This document shows positions 27,542 to 36,665 of a stretch of DNA of 64,000 bases, piece after piece. Position 1 is the stretch's first letter. Every line of letters starts with the position of its first letter. The position numbers and the translations under genes are program-made. The notes under the pieces are model-generated. The model searched no databases and was not told the origin of the DNA. It saw only the letters and a list, made by a program, of their open reading frames with translations. The stretch comes from Bin87 sp965208015. GTDB lineage: Bacteria; Chloroflexota; Dehalococcoidia; Lucifugimonadales; UBA3495. Where the stretch lies: positions 1,054,001-1,118,000 of the forward strand of contig OZ242308.1 of the NCBI GenBank assembly GCA_965208015.1, given 5' to 3'.

Positions 27542-29638
27542 ATGTTCGAAATAAGCGCCCTCCGGCGCCGAATCGTCTTCTCGAACGTCTTTGCGCCATG
27601 GTTGGCGGCGGGCGTGATTTTTCTCGCTCTAACCGGTTGCGCCGAGAGCAAAGCCGCGCAAGGCCATACTCCGGGGGCAGCAACCCCTGATGCAATGGTC
27701 GTTGCGCCTCCCCGTGAGCCCGGCCCGGCGCTTCAGGGACGGGCCCATGGCGAAGAATCCGCTGTAACGCCATCACAGAGGGCTCAGCCGCCCCCCGATT
27801 ATAATGACCATGCCCCCCACGATGTCCCTGCTGTCCAGCAGGAAGATTCGCCGCTGGTGGGGGAAGGGGGAACCAAATTTCTCCACAATCACTACATTGC
27901 GAACGACAATATCGCGCCCCCACCTCTAGAGGAGCGCATCCTCAAATCAGAAGTCATCGTCCTGGCGCAGCTGTTGTCGGCGCAATCGCCTGACGTCCTC
28001 CAGTTGCTAATGGCGGGCAAGCCTGTCCCAAGCCCTATACTCACCACTTATCGCTTCAAGGCTCTGGAATACCTGAAGGGCGCCGGGCCTGCTGAGTTTG
28101 AGTTGGTGGGAAAAACCTCCAATGGCAATGACGACTGGGATGACGGAGAAGCCCTGCTTTTCCTGAACTCCCAGAAAGAATCATCGGCATCCTCCGCAGC
28201 TGCAAGCTCCGGAAGCGATTCGCCTCCCCAAGCTTTCGTCTTCGCCTCGGTGCATGAAGATCATCCTGACCAATACACAATAAATTCCCGTAACCCGGTG
28301 TGGTTGCCGGCCGCCGGCGCCGCATCGGTAGCTGCGGAAGGCGTTCAGCGAGCGTCGGAGGAAACTACCTACGCCACCGATTGGGATAGGACTCACAGCC
28401 CCTACGAGTTACACCAGAAGATGGCAACTATGACCGGGCAGGAGATCGGGGAAGCCATCCGAAATCAGGGGTTCGTCCTGGATCTGGACGCTGGCCAGCC
28501 GACCGGCTTCATGACCTTGCAGGAGGTCACGGCCCGCATCAAGTGGGTTAAGGGGGACGGAACGCCGGAGTACGACTATTGCGTTGAGCGATCTATCAAC
28601 TACCTCAAGCATTACAGGGACGTAGCGGCTTATTTTGGAGAGGCCCGGACCCCGCAGCAAAGTGAGAAGGACTTCGTTCCCGGATCCCCCGGCGGGAGCG
28701 TTGTGGTCGATTATGGAACAATCCGCGAAAGGGGATATCCAAAGAATTTCCTCACCGGGGAAGATGCGGAGTTGTTTCAGGGGCAGATAGTGGACGACAA
28801 CGACGACCCTACGGATGGCTTCAAATACCAGATAATCAATCGGCGACCGCTACCCTTTGGAAACTACGCATTTACCAATCACAGCCGCCGGCATGAATTC
28901 AACGTCTGTGGCTTTGCACCGGTGAATAATCAACTGAGCTTCGTAGTGTCGGCTACGGCTCCGGCAGGCGCGCTGCACGAGGCGTTTTTTGACCCTGTGG
29001 CCATCGGCCAAGGCGTGGGCGCCAACGCAACTAACGGGGTTTTGAAACCTATGGCAATCACCGCCCAGGGCTACGCCGCCACAGTCAAGAGCCTGGTTTG
29101 GCAGGATAAGAAAGTCATCATGACCCTCTCGCCCTACGTTTCCCTGCTGGGCCAGACCCTGGACTTCATCGCGCTGGACGGAACCGTCTCCCTCAGTCTG
29201 GAAGCGAAGTCGGCCACGGTGGACGCTTCCGCCGGAACCTATACCTGGAGCCAGGCCGCCCGGCCCTGGAACGCCGGCGACCGGTTGATGCTGCGGCTGC
29301 ATGGCCCAACCGTTTCCATCATGGACGCTTCCGGGCCGGAAGGCAAAGAGGTGGAGTTCCAGGTTGTGCTGTCGGAAGCAGTCGACCACGAGGTGCGGGT
29401 GAGTTGGAAGGCGGAGTTCCACGACACCGCGAAGAATTACGCCGTACCCAATGAATACTGGCACATGTCCGGAGAGTTGGTATTCCAGCCCGGCGAGACC
29501 AGCCGGAGCGCAGAGGTATTCCTGAATGATGATGCCTGGCGCGAGGATGACGAGGTGTTTTTGGTCATCCTGTCCGACCCCAAGGGAGCAACCATAGCCG
29601 ATGGTGAAGGGATAATGACGATTATCGACGACGATTAA
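27542..29638 (+). CDS. Lipoprotein with C-terminal Calx-beta domain
   Basis: The protein has 698 residues. The signal peptide ends in the lipobox LTGC (Cys33). The middle region is unrecognised and contains a VIVLAQLLSA strand and several short acidic motifs. The C-terminal 100 residues are a Calx-beta-type domain (VSIMDASGPEGKEVEFQVVL, then SAEVFLNDDAWREDDEVFLV, ending GIMTIIDDD), a calcium-binding beta sandwich found in surface proteins. It starts 9 bases after the protease gene and is probably co-transcribed with it, so the two may function together at the cell surface. Confidence 0.75.
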   Translation: MFEISALRRRIVFSNVFAPWLAAGVIFLALTGCAESKAAQGHTPGAATPDAMVVAPPREPGPALQGRAHGEESAVTPSQRAQPPPDYNDHAPHDVPAVQQEDSPLVGEGGTKFLHNHYIANDNIAPPPLEERILKSEVIVLAQLLSAQSPDVLQLLMAGKPVPSPILTTYRFKALEYLKGAGPAEFELVGKTSNGNDDWDDGEALLFLNSQKESSASSAAASSGSDSPPQAFVFASVHEDHPDQYTINSRNPVWLPAAGAASVAAEGVQRASEETTYATDWDRTHSPYELHQKMATMTGQEIGEAIRNQGFVLDLDAGQPTGFMTLQEVTARIKWVKGDGTPEYDYCVERSINYLKHYRDVAAYFGEARTPQQSEKDFVPGSPGGSVVVDYGTIRERGYPKNFLTGEDAELFQGQIVDDNDDPTDGFKYQIINRRPLPFGNYAFTNHSRRHEFNVCGFAPVNNQLSFVVSATAPAGALHEAFFDPVAIGQGVGANATNGVLKPMAITAQGYAATVKSLVWQDKKVIMTLSPYVSLLGQTLDFIALDGTVSLSLEAKSATVDASAGTYTWSQAARPWNAGDRLMLRLHGPTVSIMDASGPEGKEVEFQVVLSEAVDHEVRVSWKAEFHDTAKNYAVPNEYWHMSGELVFQPGETSRSAEVFLNDDAWREDDEVFLVILSDPKGATIADGEGIMTIIDDD

Positions 29639-29836
29639 ACTAATAAACTAAGCCTCATCCCACACTTGGGTTGGTTGAGATCCGCTCGTTGGCACGTCGA
29701 GTGGCGCTCAAGGTCCTCGACCTGAGTCGCTTTCACGCGCTCATAGTCAAGGCGCCTTTGAAGAACGCAGAGGCGACGAGGTGCACTTCATAAATGGCTA
29801 CGACGTCAAGTACCGCGTTGGACGGGAGGGTAAGAC

Positions 29837-30406
29837 ATGGAACTGACTCTGTCGGCGGCTTCATCGCCGGGGCAAGACCCCAGCGCCCTGTGGTCCCTGC
29901 AATTGCAGTTGTTGGAGCTTGCCGAGAGCGTTCTTGGGCCGCGGGACGGCTCAAGGATCATGTACCAGCCGGTTTTCGCCGACGCTGGGCCAAACATTCG
30001 CAACACGCCGAATTTTGATGGAGCGTTCGCTGAGTTGAGTCGAAGCGCCGAAGCATACTGGCCGACGGGCGTCTATGAATTGGCCCATGAGACGGTGCAC
30101 TTGCTAAATCCCCTGCCCGGAAACGGGAACTGGCTGTCGGAAGGCATCGCCGTCGCCTTTTCGGACCACGCCCAACGCTGCCATGGAATGAAGCCTCAGA
30201 AAGTTGGGATGGCGTCATACCGGCGCGCTCTGGAACTTGTGTCGGAATTGCCTCCCGATCCCCTAACGGCAGCCCGGCGTATCAGATATGCCTGCGGCTC
30301 CCTTGACATCGCAACCCGGTGCATTCTAGAGAAGTTGTTTCCGAGCGTTGACCCGACAATCCTGGCTCAACTCTGCGAGCCTTTCGAGAGGGACTGGGCC
30401 AAGTAA
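29837..30406 (+). CDS. Gluzincin-like putative metallopeptidase
   Basis: The protein has 189 residues. It contains HETVHLL (an HExxH motif) followed about 15 residues later by WLSEGIAVAFSD, which supplies the downstream Glu of a gluzincin (peptidase MA-like) active site. A GGAGGG ribosome site lies just upstream of the ATG. No signal peptide is visible, so it is likely cytoplasmic. It begins a run of defence-type genes and could be a protease effector or sensor. That role is inference from position. Confidence 0.6.
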   Translation: MELTLSAASSPGQDPSALWSLQLQLLELAESVLGPRDGSRIMYQPVFADAGPNIRNTPNFDGAFAELSRSAEAYWPTGVYELAHETVHLLNPLPGNGNWLSEGIAVAFSDHAQRCHGMKPQKVGMASYRRALELVSELPPDPLTAARRIRYACGSLDIATRCILEKLFPSVDPTILAQLCEPFERDWAK

Positions 30407-30418
30407 GGAGTTTCGACC

Positions 30419-30652
30419 ATGCAGAAAGCATTGCACCTGCGGACGACGGTTCAGCCGGGAGGCAAGGTGGAGTTTGTCAACCCGGAGTTGGAAGCGGGGC
30501 AGACGGTGGACGTCGTGGTGCTGCACGAGTCCAGCGTCAAGGGCCGTCCGATCATGGAAATTCTCAACAGCGGGCCGGAGCGCCGCCTGTTCCAGACCGC
30601 CGAGGAAGTGAAGGCGTACCTGTCGGAAGAGAAAGCGGCATGGGACCGCTGA
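30419..30652 (+). CDS. VapB-like antitoxin
   Basis: The protein has 77 residues. It opens with a short beta-rich region (ALHLRTTVQPGGKVEFV, then GQTVDVVVL) like other small PIN-toxin partners, followed by a helical acidic C-terminus (TAEEVKAYLSEEKAAWDR) suited to wrapping the toxin. Its stop overlaps the PIN-domain start by 13 bases (30640-30652), the usual toxin-antitoxin order. Antitoxin status rests on size, order and overlap. Confidence 0.75.
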   Translation: MQKALHLRTTVQPGGKVEFVNPELEAGQTVDVVVLHESSVKGRPIMEILNSGPERRLFQTAEEVKAYLSEEKAAWDR

Positions 30653-31101
30653 CCCTTCCCCTTGCTGGCTTGGTTTATCTCGACGCCAGCGGCCTCATCT
30701 ACAGCGTGGAGCGAGTGGAGCCGTACCGCTCACTGCTGGAACCGATGTGGCAGGAAGCTCAGGATGGCAACCTCGCCGTTGTGAGCAGCCCCGTCCTTGT
30801 GGTCGAGGCGCTGGTAAAGCCGCTCCGGGATGGCAACAGGGAGATTGAATTACAATACCGGGAGCTATTTGCGTCCTACGCGGTGAGACTGCTCGATGCC
30901 TCGTACCAGGTGTTTGAAGACGCTGCCCGTCTGCGCGCCGAGACCGGTCTGAAGATGCCCGACGCCCTCCACGCGGCGACAGCCCTTCGGTATGGCTGTG
31001 CGCTCTTTGTCACCAACGACACCGACTTTCGCCGTGTCCCAGGCTTGCCCATTGTCGTCTTGGAGGACCTTCTCGGAGACGGAAGCCCGGCCCGGCCATA
31101 A
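30640..31101 (+). CDS. VapC-like PIN-domain toxin
   Basis: The protein has 153 residues, a full PIN domain. The acidic active-site residues are visible: Asp15 (VYLDASGLIY), Glu56 (VVEALVKP), Asp108 (MPDALHAATAL) and Asp127 (TNDTDF). PIN toxins cut tRNA or other RNA when free of antitoxin. The start lies inside the antitoxin gene. It is followed after 15 bases by the CD-NTase gene, placing this pair at the head of the CBASS and reverse-transcriptase block. Confidence 0.87.
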   Translation: MGPLTLPLAGLVYLDASGLIYSVERVEPYRSLLEPMWQEAQDGNLAVVSSPVLVVEALVKPLRDGNREIELQYRELFASYAVRLLDASYQVFEDAARLRAETGLKMPDALHAATALRYGCALFVTNDTDFRRVPGLPIVVLEDLLGDGSPARP

Positions 31102-31116
31102 CCAGGAATGTGATCC

Positions 31117-31956
31117 ATGCCGAACGATAACTTCAACCGCTACTGTGAGGAATTGCTCGCAAAGTACGCCCGCCGGAACCAGCAGGCGGTCACGCGACAC
31201 CTTGAAAGCCTGTGCAACATAATCCGACGCGCGGGACACGTGGTGCAGACCATGTACGGCGGTTCCGTGCAGCGAGGCACCTATGTCACCGGCCTCAGCG
31301 ACGTCGATGTCCTTTTGATAGTGAACCAGTCTTCATTGTTGAACCAGTCCCCGGCAGTGGTGATACGGCAGGTACGAAGAACCATAAAGGAGCGGCTGCC
31401 CAATAATTCCGTGAGGGCAGGCAACCTGGCGGTGACGGTCAGTTATGCCAGTGGGATCGAAATCCAGGTGCTGCCTGCCATTCGGACCACCAGCGGCGGT
31501 GTACGTATTGCCGAGCCGGGAAGTGCCGGTTGGAGCAACGTGGTGCACCCTGAAAACTTCGCCCGCAGGCTCGCCGAAGTCAACGACGCCAACAACGGCA
31601 GAGTGGTACAAGTAATCAAGCTTGCGAAGGCCATGGCAAACTGCCACGTCAGCCGTCCTAGTCGGAAGTTTAGCGGGTATCACCTGGAGTCTCTGGCAAT
31701 CAACGCCTTCAGGAACTATCAGGGGTCCCAGGACCCAAAGGCCATGCTCAAGCACTTCCTCACCCACTCGGCGACGGCGGTGAAGAGCCCAATCGCCGAT
31801 ACCACCGGGCAATCCGGATACGTGGACGAATATCTGGGCCCGGCGAACTCCAGACTTCGCAACCGCGCCTCAACCTACTTTTCCCAGATGCGCGCCAACG
31901 TCAACTCCTGCACGACCAGGGCAAAGTTCAACGCCCTGTTCTGTGAAGGGGACTGA
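31117..31956 (+). CDS. CD-NTase (CBASS oligonucleotide cyclase)
   Basis: The protein has 279 residues, cyclase-sized. The nucleotidyltransferase core reads MYGGSVQRGTYVTGLSDVDV, with Gly49-Ser50 and the metal ligands Asp62 and Asp64. The third-strand motif is IEIQVLPA (Glu115, Gln117), where many relatives have an acid at the Gln position. The C-terminal helical domain contains VVQVIKLAKAM and GYHLESLAINAFRNY. This matches CBASS cyclases, which make cyclic nucleotide signals on phage infection. An AGGA ribosome site precedes the ATG, and the effector gene begins 15 bases downstream. Confidence 0.85.
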   Translation: MPNDNFNRYCEELLAKYARRNQQAVTRHLESLCNIIRRAGHVVQTMYGGSVQRGTYVTGLSDVDVLLIVNQSSLLNQSPAVVIRQVRRTIKERLPNNSVRAGNLAVTVSYASGIEIQVLPAIRTTSGGVRIAEPGSAGWSNVVHPENFARRLAEVNDANNGRVVQVIKLAKAMANCHVSRPSRKFSGYHLESLAINAFRNYQGSQDPKAMLKHFLTHSATAVKSPIADTTGQSGYVDEYLGPANSRLRNRASTYFSQMRANVNSCTTRAKFNALFCEGD

Positions 31957-31971
31957 GGCCGGCAAATTCCG

Positions 31972-32814
31972 ATGAACGGCAAATTCATAATGCTGTCCGG
32001 CAGCGCAAGCCTCGCGTGTCCCGCTGACAAGTTGGACATCGCTTTGCAGTTCGTTCGGAGCTTCGCTGGAGAGGTGCTGAGACGGGGCGGCGGCCTGGTG
32101 GTGCTTGCGGGGGATGAAGCGTCCACCAGGGACGAGCACGGCGTGCCGCACGTGTTCGACTGGCTGGTCCTGCGCGAAGTCGAGAACTATGCCGAGAACA
32201 CGACCGACAACCTGCGCACGTACGCGAGGGTCGTCATGTCTGACGAAGCCCCGGAGTCGAAGATGGACGCCGACAATCTGCGCCTGCTGAGAAATCTGGA
32301 GCAGAGAAACGTCGTAGAACTTTGCCCCATACGGCGAGAGGTGTTCACCGGCGGCGAGTACCGAAAGGTGATGATCGAAAGAGCCGACGCTATGCTTGCC
32401 ATCGGCGGCGGCAAGGGCACCTATTCCGCTGGCGCTGAGATGATCGCCTCGTGCAAGCCCGTGTTGCCGCTTGACCTGCAACTTGGCTCCACAGTTGACG
32501 ACGGCGCCGGCGCCGTGGCCCTGCGCAGGGAGATGGTGTTGAACCCCGGTCTTTTCCTCCCGAATACGCACCAGAGCGTGCAGAACCGGTTTGGGCTGCT
32601 CGCCTTGGAACGCGCCATCAACGCCCCGGAGGTTGTGGCGAGAGTGGCAGCGGAGACGCTCGCCAGAGAACTCGACGCCCTTCCCCCAACGGAACGGTCA
32701 GCTAACACCGAACGCCAATTGACCGCTGCGTGGCGGGCTGTGAAGACTCTCCCCTTGATTGCGGCCGCAATCAGGGTTATCGAATGGGCAAGGAGCTTAC
32801 TACCCTTCGTTTAG
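31972..32814 (+). CDS. SLOG-superfamily CBASS effector (Cap17-like nucleosidase candidate)
   Basis: The protein has 280 residues. It has a Rossmann-like start (FIMLSGSASL, then LRRGGGLVVLAG), a central ADAMLAIGGGKGTYSAGAEM glycine motif typical of SLOG/LOG nucleotide-binding folds, and a basic C-terminal tail with a hydrophobic end (LIAAAIRVIEWARSLLPFV). SLOG domains serve as ligand sensors or nucleosidase effectors in CBASS. The pair with the upstream CD-NTase would be a two-gene system. Cap17-like assignment is from memory of the ATP-nucleosidase family and is less certain than the SLOG fold. Confidence 0.72.
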   Translation: MNGKFIMLSGSASLACPADKLDIALQFVRSFAGEVLRRGGGLVVLAGDEASTRDEHGVPHVFDWLVLREVENYAENTTDNLRTYARVVMSDEAPESKMDADNLRLLRNLEQRNVVELCPIRREVFTGGEYRKVMIERADAMLAIGGGKGTYSAGAEMIASCKPVLPLDLQLGSTVDDGAGAVALRREMVLNPGLFLPNTHQSVQNRFGLLALERAINAPEVVARVAAETLARELDALPPTERSANTERQLTAAWRAVKTLPLIAAAIRVIEWARSLLPFV

Positions 32815-33024
32815 CAATCGAGCTGTCCAGCCGTTCGGGTTGGAACGTTGGCAGATCTTGGATTGTCCACAATGGTCGGCACGCGACCATCAACTCGATT
32901 CCCTAAAGGCTACAGTCCCATCCACATCTCAAAGATGGTACTGCCTACCGTCAAGTCCGGCCCACCAATCGAAGATACCAACGCAACACGGTCAATCCCA
33001 CATCGAACATTAACCGAACCTGAT

Positions 33025-34627
33025 ATGGATACGTACGATATCCTAGCTCGTGGGTATCTGCCCAAAGAGCTTCCGCCCCCTTTCGGCAGTAAATCGCTAG
33101 CAACTGCGGTTCAGGCGAATCGTGTCAACCTGCCCAGCGATTTCTCGTGCAATCCCGGAAAATCGGGGAACATTTCCAGTCGCCCTACAGTGCACAACCT
33201 TGCTCGCGTTGGTTATCTGCGACGCAAGCTTTCCATACCCAACCCGATAAACTATTTCCAGTTGGCAGAATCGATTGAGACTAACCACCAGGCCTTACTT
33301 GCTCATGTCACGTCTTCCAAGTTCTCGCTGACTACCCCACAATCCACGAGCGGTGGTCCGCGGGCGATAAACGCAATTCAGGATTGGGGTTACTTGCCTG
33401 TTGCCCGGGCTCGGTGCCGGGCGTCGGCTCGCTACGTATTACAAACTGACATTGACAACTTTTACCCTTCAATTTATACACACGTGATTTCGTGGGCTCT
33501 GCATTCCAAATCAGTCGCCAAACGAAATCGGTTTGATTTTAGCCTGACTGGAAACGTCCTAGATCTGATTATCAGAAACAGCCAAGAACCAGCAAACCTT
33601 GGGGATCAATATCGGACCTGATTGCTCACTTGTGATCGCCGAGATTATTCTTTCGAAAGTGGACTTGGCTTTGGTGGGCGCTGGGTTGGACAACGGATTT
33701 AGGTATCTCGATGATTACGAATTCGGGTTTGCAACGTATTACGAGGCCGAACAAGCGTTGGCTGACCTTCAAGGGGAGCTTAGCGAATACGAACTGCACC
33801 TAAATCCAACGAAAACACGCGTGTTTGAGCTACCAGAGGCGATCGAACGTCCTTGGGCTACTGAACTCAGGCGATTTAGTATCCGGCCGTCAGGAATGGG
33901 TCAACAGATTGACCTGATCGGATATTTTTCTCGGGCTTACGAATTGACGCAGAATTACCCGGATGAGTCTATATTGCGCTTCGCGCTCGGACGTATGCGG
34001 AGGAACGTGGTCACCCAACCCAACTGGACACTGTATGAGTCGACGTTGCTGCATGTGGTGGCGGTGGAACCTGGGACTCTTCCAGCGGTCGTGGGCGAAT
34101 TGTTTCGTTACCATCAAGCAGGATACCCAGTAGATCTTGGCGAACTATCAGTCGCGTTCTATAAAGTCATCAATCAGCACGCAAGGATGAACCGCGGAAG
34201 CGAGGTAGCATGGGCAATTTGGGGATGCCTTCTTTTCAAGATATCTCTGGACGATGAAACCACCAGCAATATAGCCCAGATGGAGGACTCTGTTGTTGCA
34301 ATCTTAGCGCTCGACGCAAATGAAAAAGGGCTTTTGAACAATAATTTTAACCCCGCGCTGTGGCAATCCATCATGGCTACACCGTCACTATATGACGAAA
34401 CGTGGCTACTCTCGTATGAAGCTAACGTAAAGGGTTGGCTGCCGTCGTTGGGTAACCATGACCATGTCGCCGATGATCCCAATTTCTCCTTCCTCAAGCA
34501 AAACGGCGTCCATTTCTATGATGATAATTTGTCACTGAATTATCAGGCTTCGGGTGTCGCGGTCACTGGGGGCGCATCTGGCGATCAACAAACACCCGTT
34601 GAGCAGGCTGCGGAAGTTTCTGGATAG
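33025..34627 (+). pseudogene. Reverse transcriptase of a defence-associated (unknown-group) type, frameshifted
   Basis: Two overlapping frames together encode one reverse transcriptase. The first (start at 33025, MDTYDILARGYLPKELPPPF; a longer reading from 32848 is possible) covers the N-terminal motifs, including SIPNPINYFQLAESIE and the metal-binding strand VLQTDIDNFYPSIYTHVI, then stops at 33619-33621. The second frame supplies TLGINIGPDCSLVIAEI, the catalytic YLDDYEF box and a long helical C-terminal domain to 34627. The switch falls around 33575-33600. Neither group II intron nor retron features are visible. Its place after VapBC and CBASS suggests a DRT-like antiphage RT. It is either a pseudogene or carries a sequencing indel. 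Confidence 0.75.
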
Positions 34628-35016
34628 ACCCTAACGCTATTGATGTTTCGAGCGCAAGTTCGACAGAACCCGAGAGCAAGGTAGTGTTCGCGGTTTTAGC
34701 ATACCCTGCCTTTCGTCTAGCGTCTCCTGTGATACTTCCGGTTATTGATCGTCGGCAGACTCACCAAAACGGATGTTTTATGGCTGTATTGAAGCCTGCA
34801 CATACTCTGCCAACTTGCCCAGATTCCCCCTCACACCATCATTCGCATCGGAGTGCAATCAGGACAATTGCGATTTTTCCAACACTGCGAAGCCGGGTGT
34901 CCGCGGGAGAGTACAGCTGAATGCTGCAACTGCGAAACATCACCCCCGACGAATTGCTTTTTCAGGCTCGTTTGCCATGAGGCGTGTTCCGATGAGCGAG
35001 GATTGGAGTGAGCGCA
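34628..35016. other. Intergenic region after the reverse transcriptase
   Basis: About 390 bases. Open frames on the plus strand read as low-complexity His/Ser/Thr sequence without a ribosome site and are not convincing. It marks the boundary between the defence cluster and the metabolic region. I see no terminator, tRNA or attachment-site pattern. Confidence 0.4.
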
Positions 35017-35499
35017 ATGGCTGATAAAGCTCGCCGCAAGCGACCCAGGGCCTCTGCCGAGAATCCCGAAAACGCGACCGGCGAGGTTAAACTCCTTTCC
35101 GGAGGCAACCCTCAGATCGCCAAGGCCGACGGCGACGCCCCGGTGCAAGCCTACATCGCGGCCATGCCCGAGTGGAAGAGCGATGTCGGCCGCCGCCTGG
35201 ACGACCTCATCGTGCGCACCGTGCCGGGCGTGCGCAAGGCGGTGCGGTGGAACTCGCCCTTCTACGGAGTCGAGGGCAAGGGTTGGTTCCTCAGCTACCA
35301 CGTTTTCACCCGCTACGTGAAGGTCACCTTCCTCAACGGGTCGTCACTGGATCCACTTCCGCCTGTCGAGTCCAAGGACAAGGATACGCGCTACTACCAC
35401 GTCTATGAAGACGGCGTGATCGACGAGGAACTCGTTGCCAGTTGGATCCGTCAGGCGTCCGCCATCCCGGGCTGGAATGGCTTCGACACCCTTTCCTGA
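35017..35499 (+). CDS. DUF1801 family protein
   Basis: The protein has 160 residues from the ATG at 35017, which has a GGAG site 8 bases upstream; a GTG at 35008 lies inside that site. A basic N-terminal tail is followed by the DUF1801 (YdhG-like) domain: VQAYIAAMPEWKSDVGRRLD, RTVPGVRKAVRWNSPFYGV, then GWFLSYHVFTRYVKVTFLNG. These small alpha/beta proteins are common but functionally undefined. The GNAT gene follows. Confidence 0.85.
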   Translation: MADKARRKRPRASAENPENATGEVKLLSGGNPQIAKADGDAPVQAYIAAMPEWKSDVGRRLDDLIVRTVPGVRKAVRWNSPFYGVEGKGWFLSYHVFTRYVKVTFLNGSSLDPLPPVESKDKDTRYYHVYEDGVIDEELVASWIRQASAIPGWNGFDTLS

Positions 35500-35565
35500 A
35501 CCCCCGCATTGATCGCGGCAACGGTAGGCGCCGCATCCCCTTGATTTCTTGGAGCAGCAACAGCC

Positions 35566-36009
35566 ATGCCCGACATCAGATTGGCAACCGCTCAGGACCG
35601 CAATGCCGCCGTAGACCTGGTGCGCTGTCTCCTCACGGAACTGGGAGGGACGCCGGCTCCTGCGGAAGCAATGGCTCCGGTGTACGAGCGGTTTGCCGAC
35701 GACGGTCCCTCCGGTTTCGTTGTGCTGGCGGAAGATGAGGGACGCTTCACCGCCGTCTGCACCGTGTCCTTCGTGGAAGCTCTGCGCAGCGCCGGCCGCT
35801 TCGCCATCATCCAGGAGATGTACGTCGATCCCAGCATGCGCAGCACCGGCGTCGGCATGGAGGTTCTCCAGTTTGCCCTGGATCATGCCGTCGCGCGCGG
35901 CTGCGCCATGGTAGAACTGGGCACTCCGTACCACGGCGAAAGGCAGATCCAGTTCTACCAGCGGGCGGGATTCACCAACGTCGGCGCGCGCCTGCGCTGG
36001 CGTCCCTAG
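35566..36009 (+). CDS. GNAT family N-acetyltransferase
   Basis: The protein has 147 residues. The GNAT fold is recognisable from MPDIRLATAQDRNAAVDLVR, the strand RFAIIQEMYVDPSMRSTGVG containing the acetyl-CoA pyrophosphate loop (R-x-x-GVG), and the ending IQFYQRAGFTNVGARL. The substrate is unknown. A GGAG site lies about 12 bases upstream. The next gene begins 8 bases downstream, so the two are likely co-transcribed. Confidence 0.9.
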   Translation: MPDIRLATAQDRNAAVDLVRCLLTELGGTPAPAEAMAPVYERFADDGPSGFVVLAEDEGRFTAVCTVSFVEALRSAGRFAIIQEMYVDPSMRSTGVGMEVLQFALDHAVARGCAMVELGTPYHGERQIQFYQRAGFTNVGARLRWRP

Positions 36010-36017
36010 CCATCGCC

Positions 36018-36575
36018 GTGTCCAGCCTGATTCTCGTCCGGCACTGCGAGGCGACCGGCCAGGAACCGGACGCGCCGCTCACCGAAACCGGCTGGCGCCA
36101 GGCCCAGGAATTAGCGAGTTTCCTGTCAGCCTTCCCCATCGATGCCATCGTCACCAGCGCCTATCTCAGAGCCCAGCAGACCGCCGAACCCCTGGCGGAA
36201 CTACTGCATCTTGGCACTGAGATCGATCCCCGCTTGAACGAGAGGGTTTTGTCGCCGCACCCTATCGACCATTGGCGGGAGATCGTGCGCGACTCCTTTG
36301 CCGACCCCGACCTGCGGGCGTCCGGCGGTGAATCGGCTAACGACGTGCTCCGGCGCGCCGGGCCTGCTTTGCATGACTTGCTGAGTGGTTCGGCTGAACT
36401 GCCGGTGGTCATAACCCACGGCAACCTGCTGGCCCTGGTCCTGCACTCGATTGATCCCGGGTTCGGCTACGCAGGATGGGAAAACCTCTCCAACCCCGAC
36501 GTGTATCGGGTGGAGGTCAATGCCCTTGGCGCGATGGGTTTTTGTCGGTTGTGGGACCCGTCTCGCATCGGCTGA
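36018..36575 (+). CDS. Histidine phosphatase family protein
   Basis: The protein has 185 residues from a GTG start. The catalytic motif LVRHCEATG places the phospho-acceptor His at residue 9 and Arg at 8. The partner motif is SAYLRAQQTAEPLAE, and the second catalytic His is in VVITHGNLLALVL. This is the phosphoglycerate-mutase-like phosphatase fold. The usual RHGE is RHCE here, a change seen in the superfamily that need not abolish activity. The substrate cannot be told from the sequence. Confidence 0.87.
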   Translation: MSSLILVRHCEATGQEPDAPLTETGWRQAQELASFLSAFPIDAIVTSAYLRAQQTAEPLAELLHLGTEIDPRLNERVLSPHPIDHWREIVRDSFADPDLRASGGESANDVLRRAGPALHDLLSGSAELPVVITHGNLLALVLHSIDPGFGYAGWENLSNPDVYRVEVNALGAMGFCRLWDPSRIG

Positions 36576-36665
36576 CTGTCCGGTTGCGCCTGATTGCCAA
36601 CCCATATAAAGTGGCCGCATCTCAGCGATCACAGCATCGAGAACCCACCTACAGGAGGCATCACC

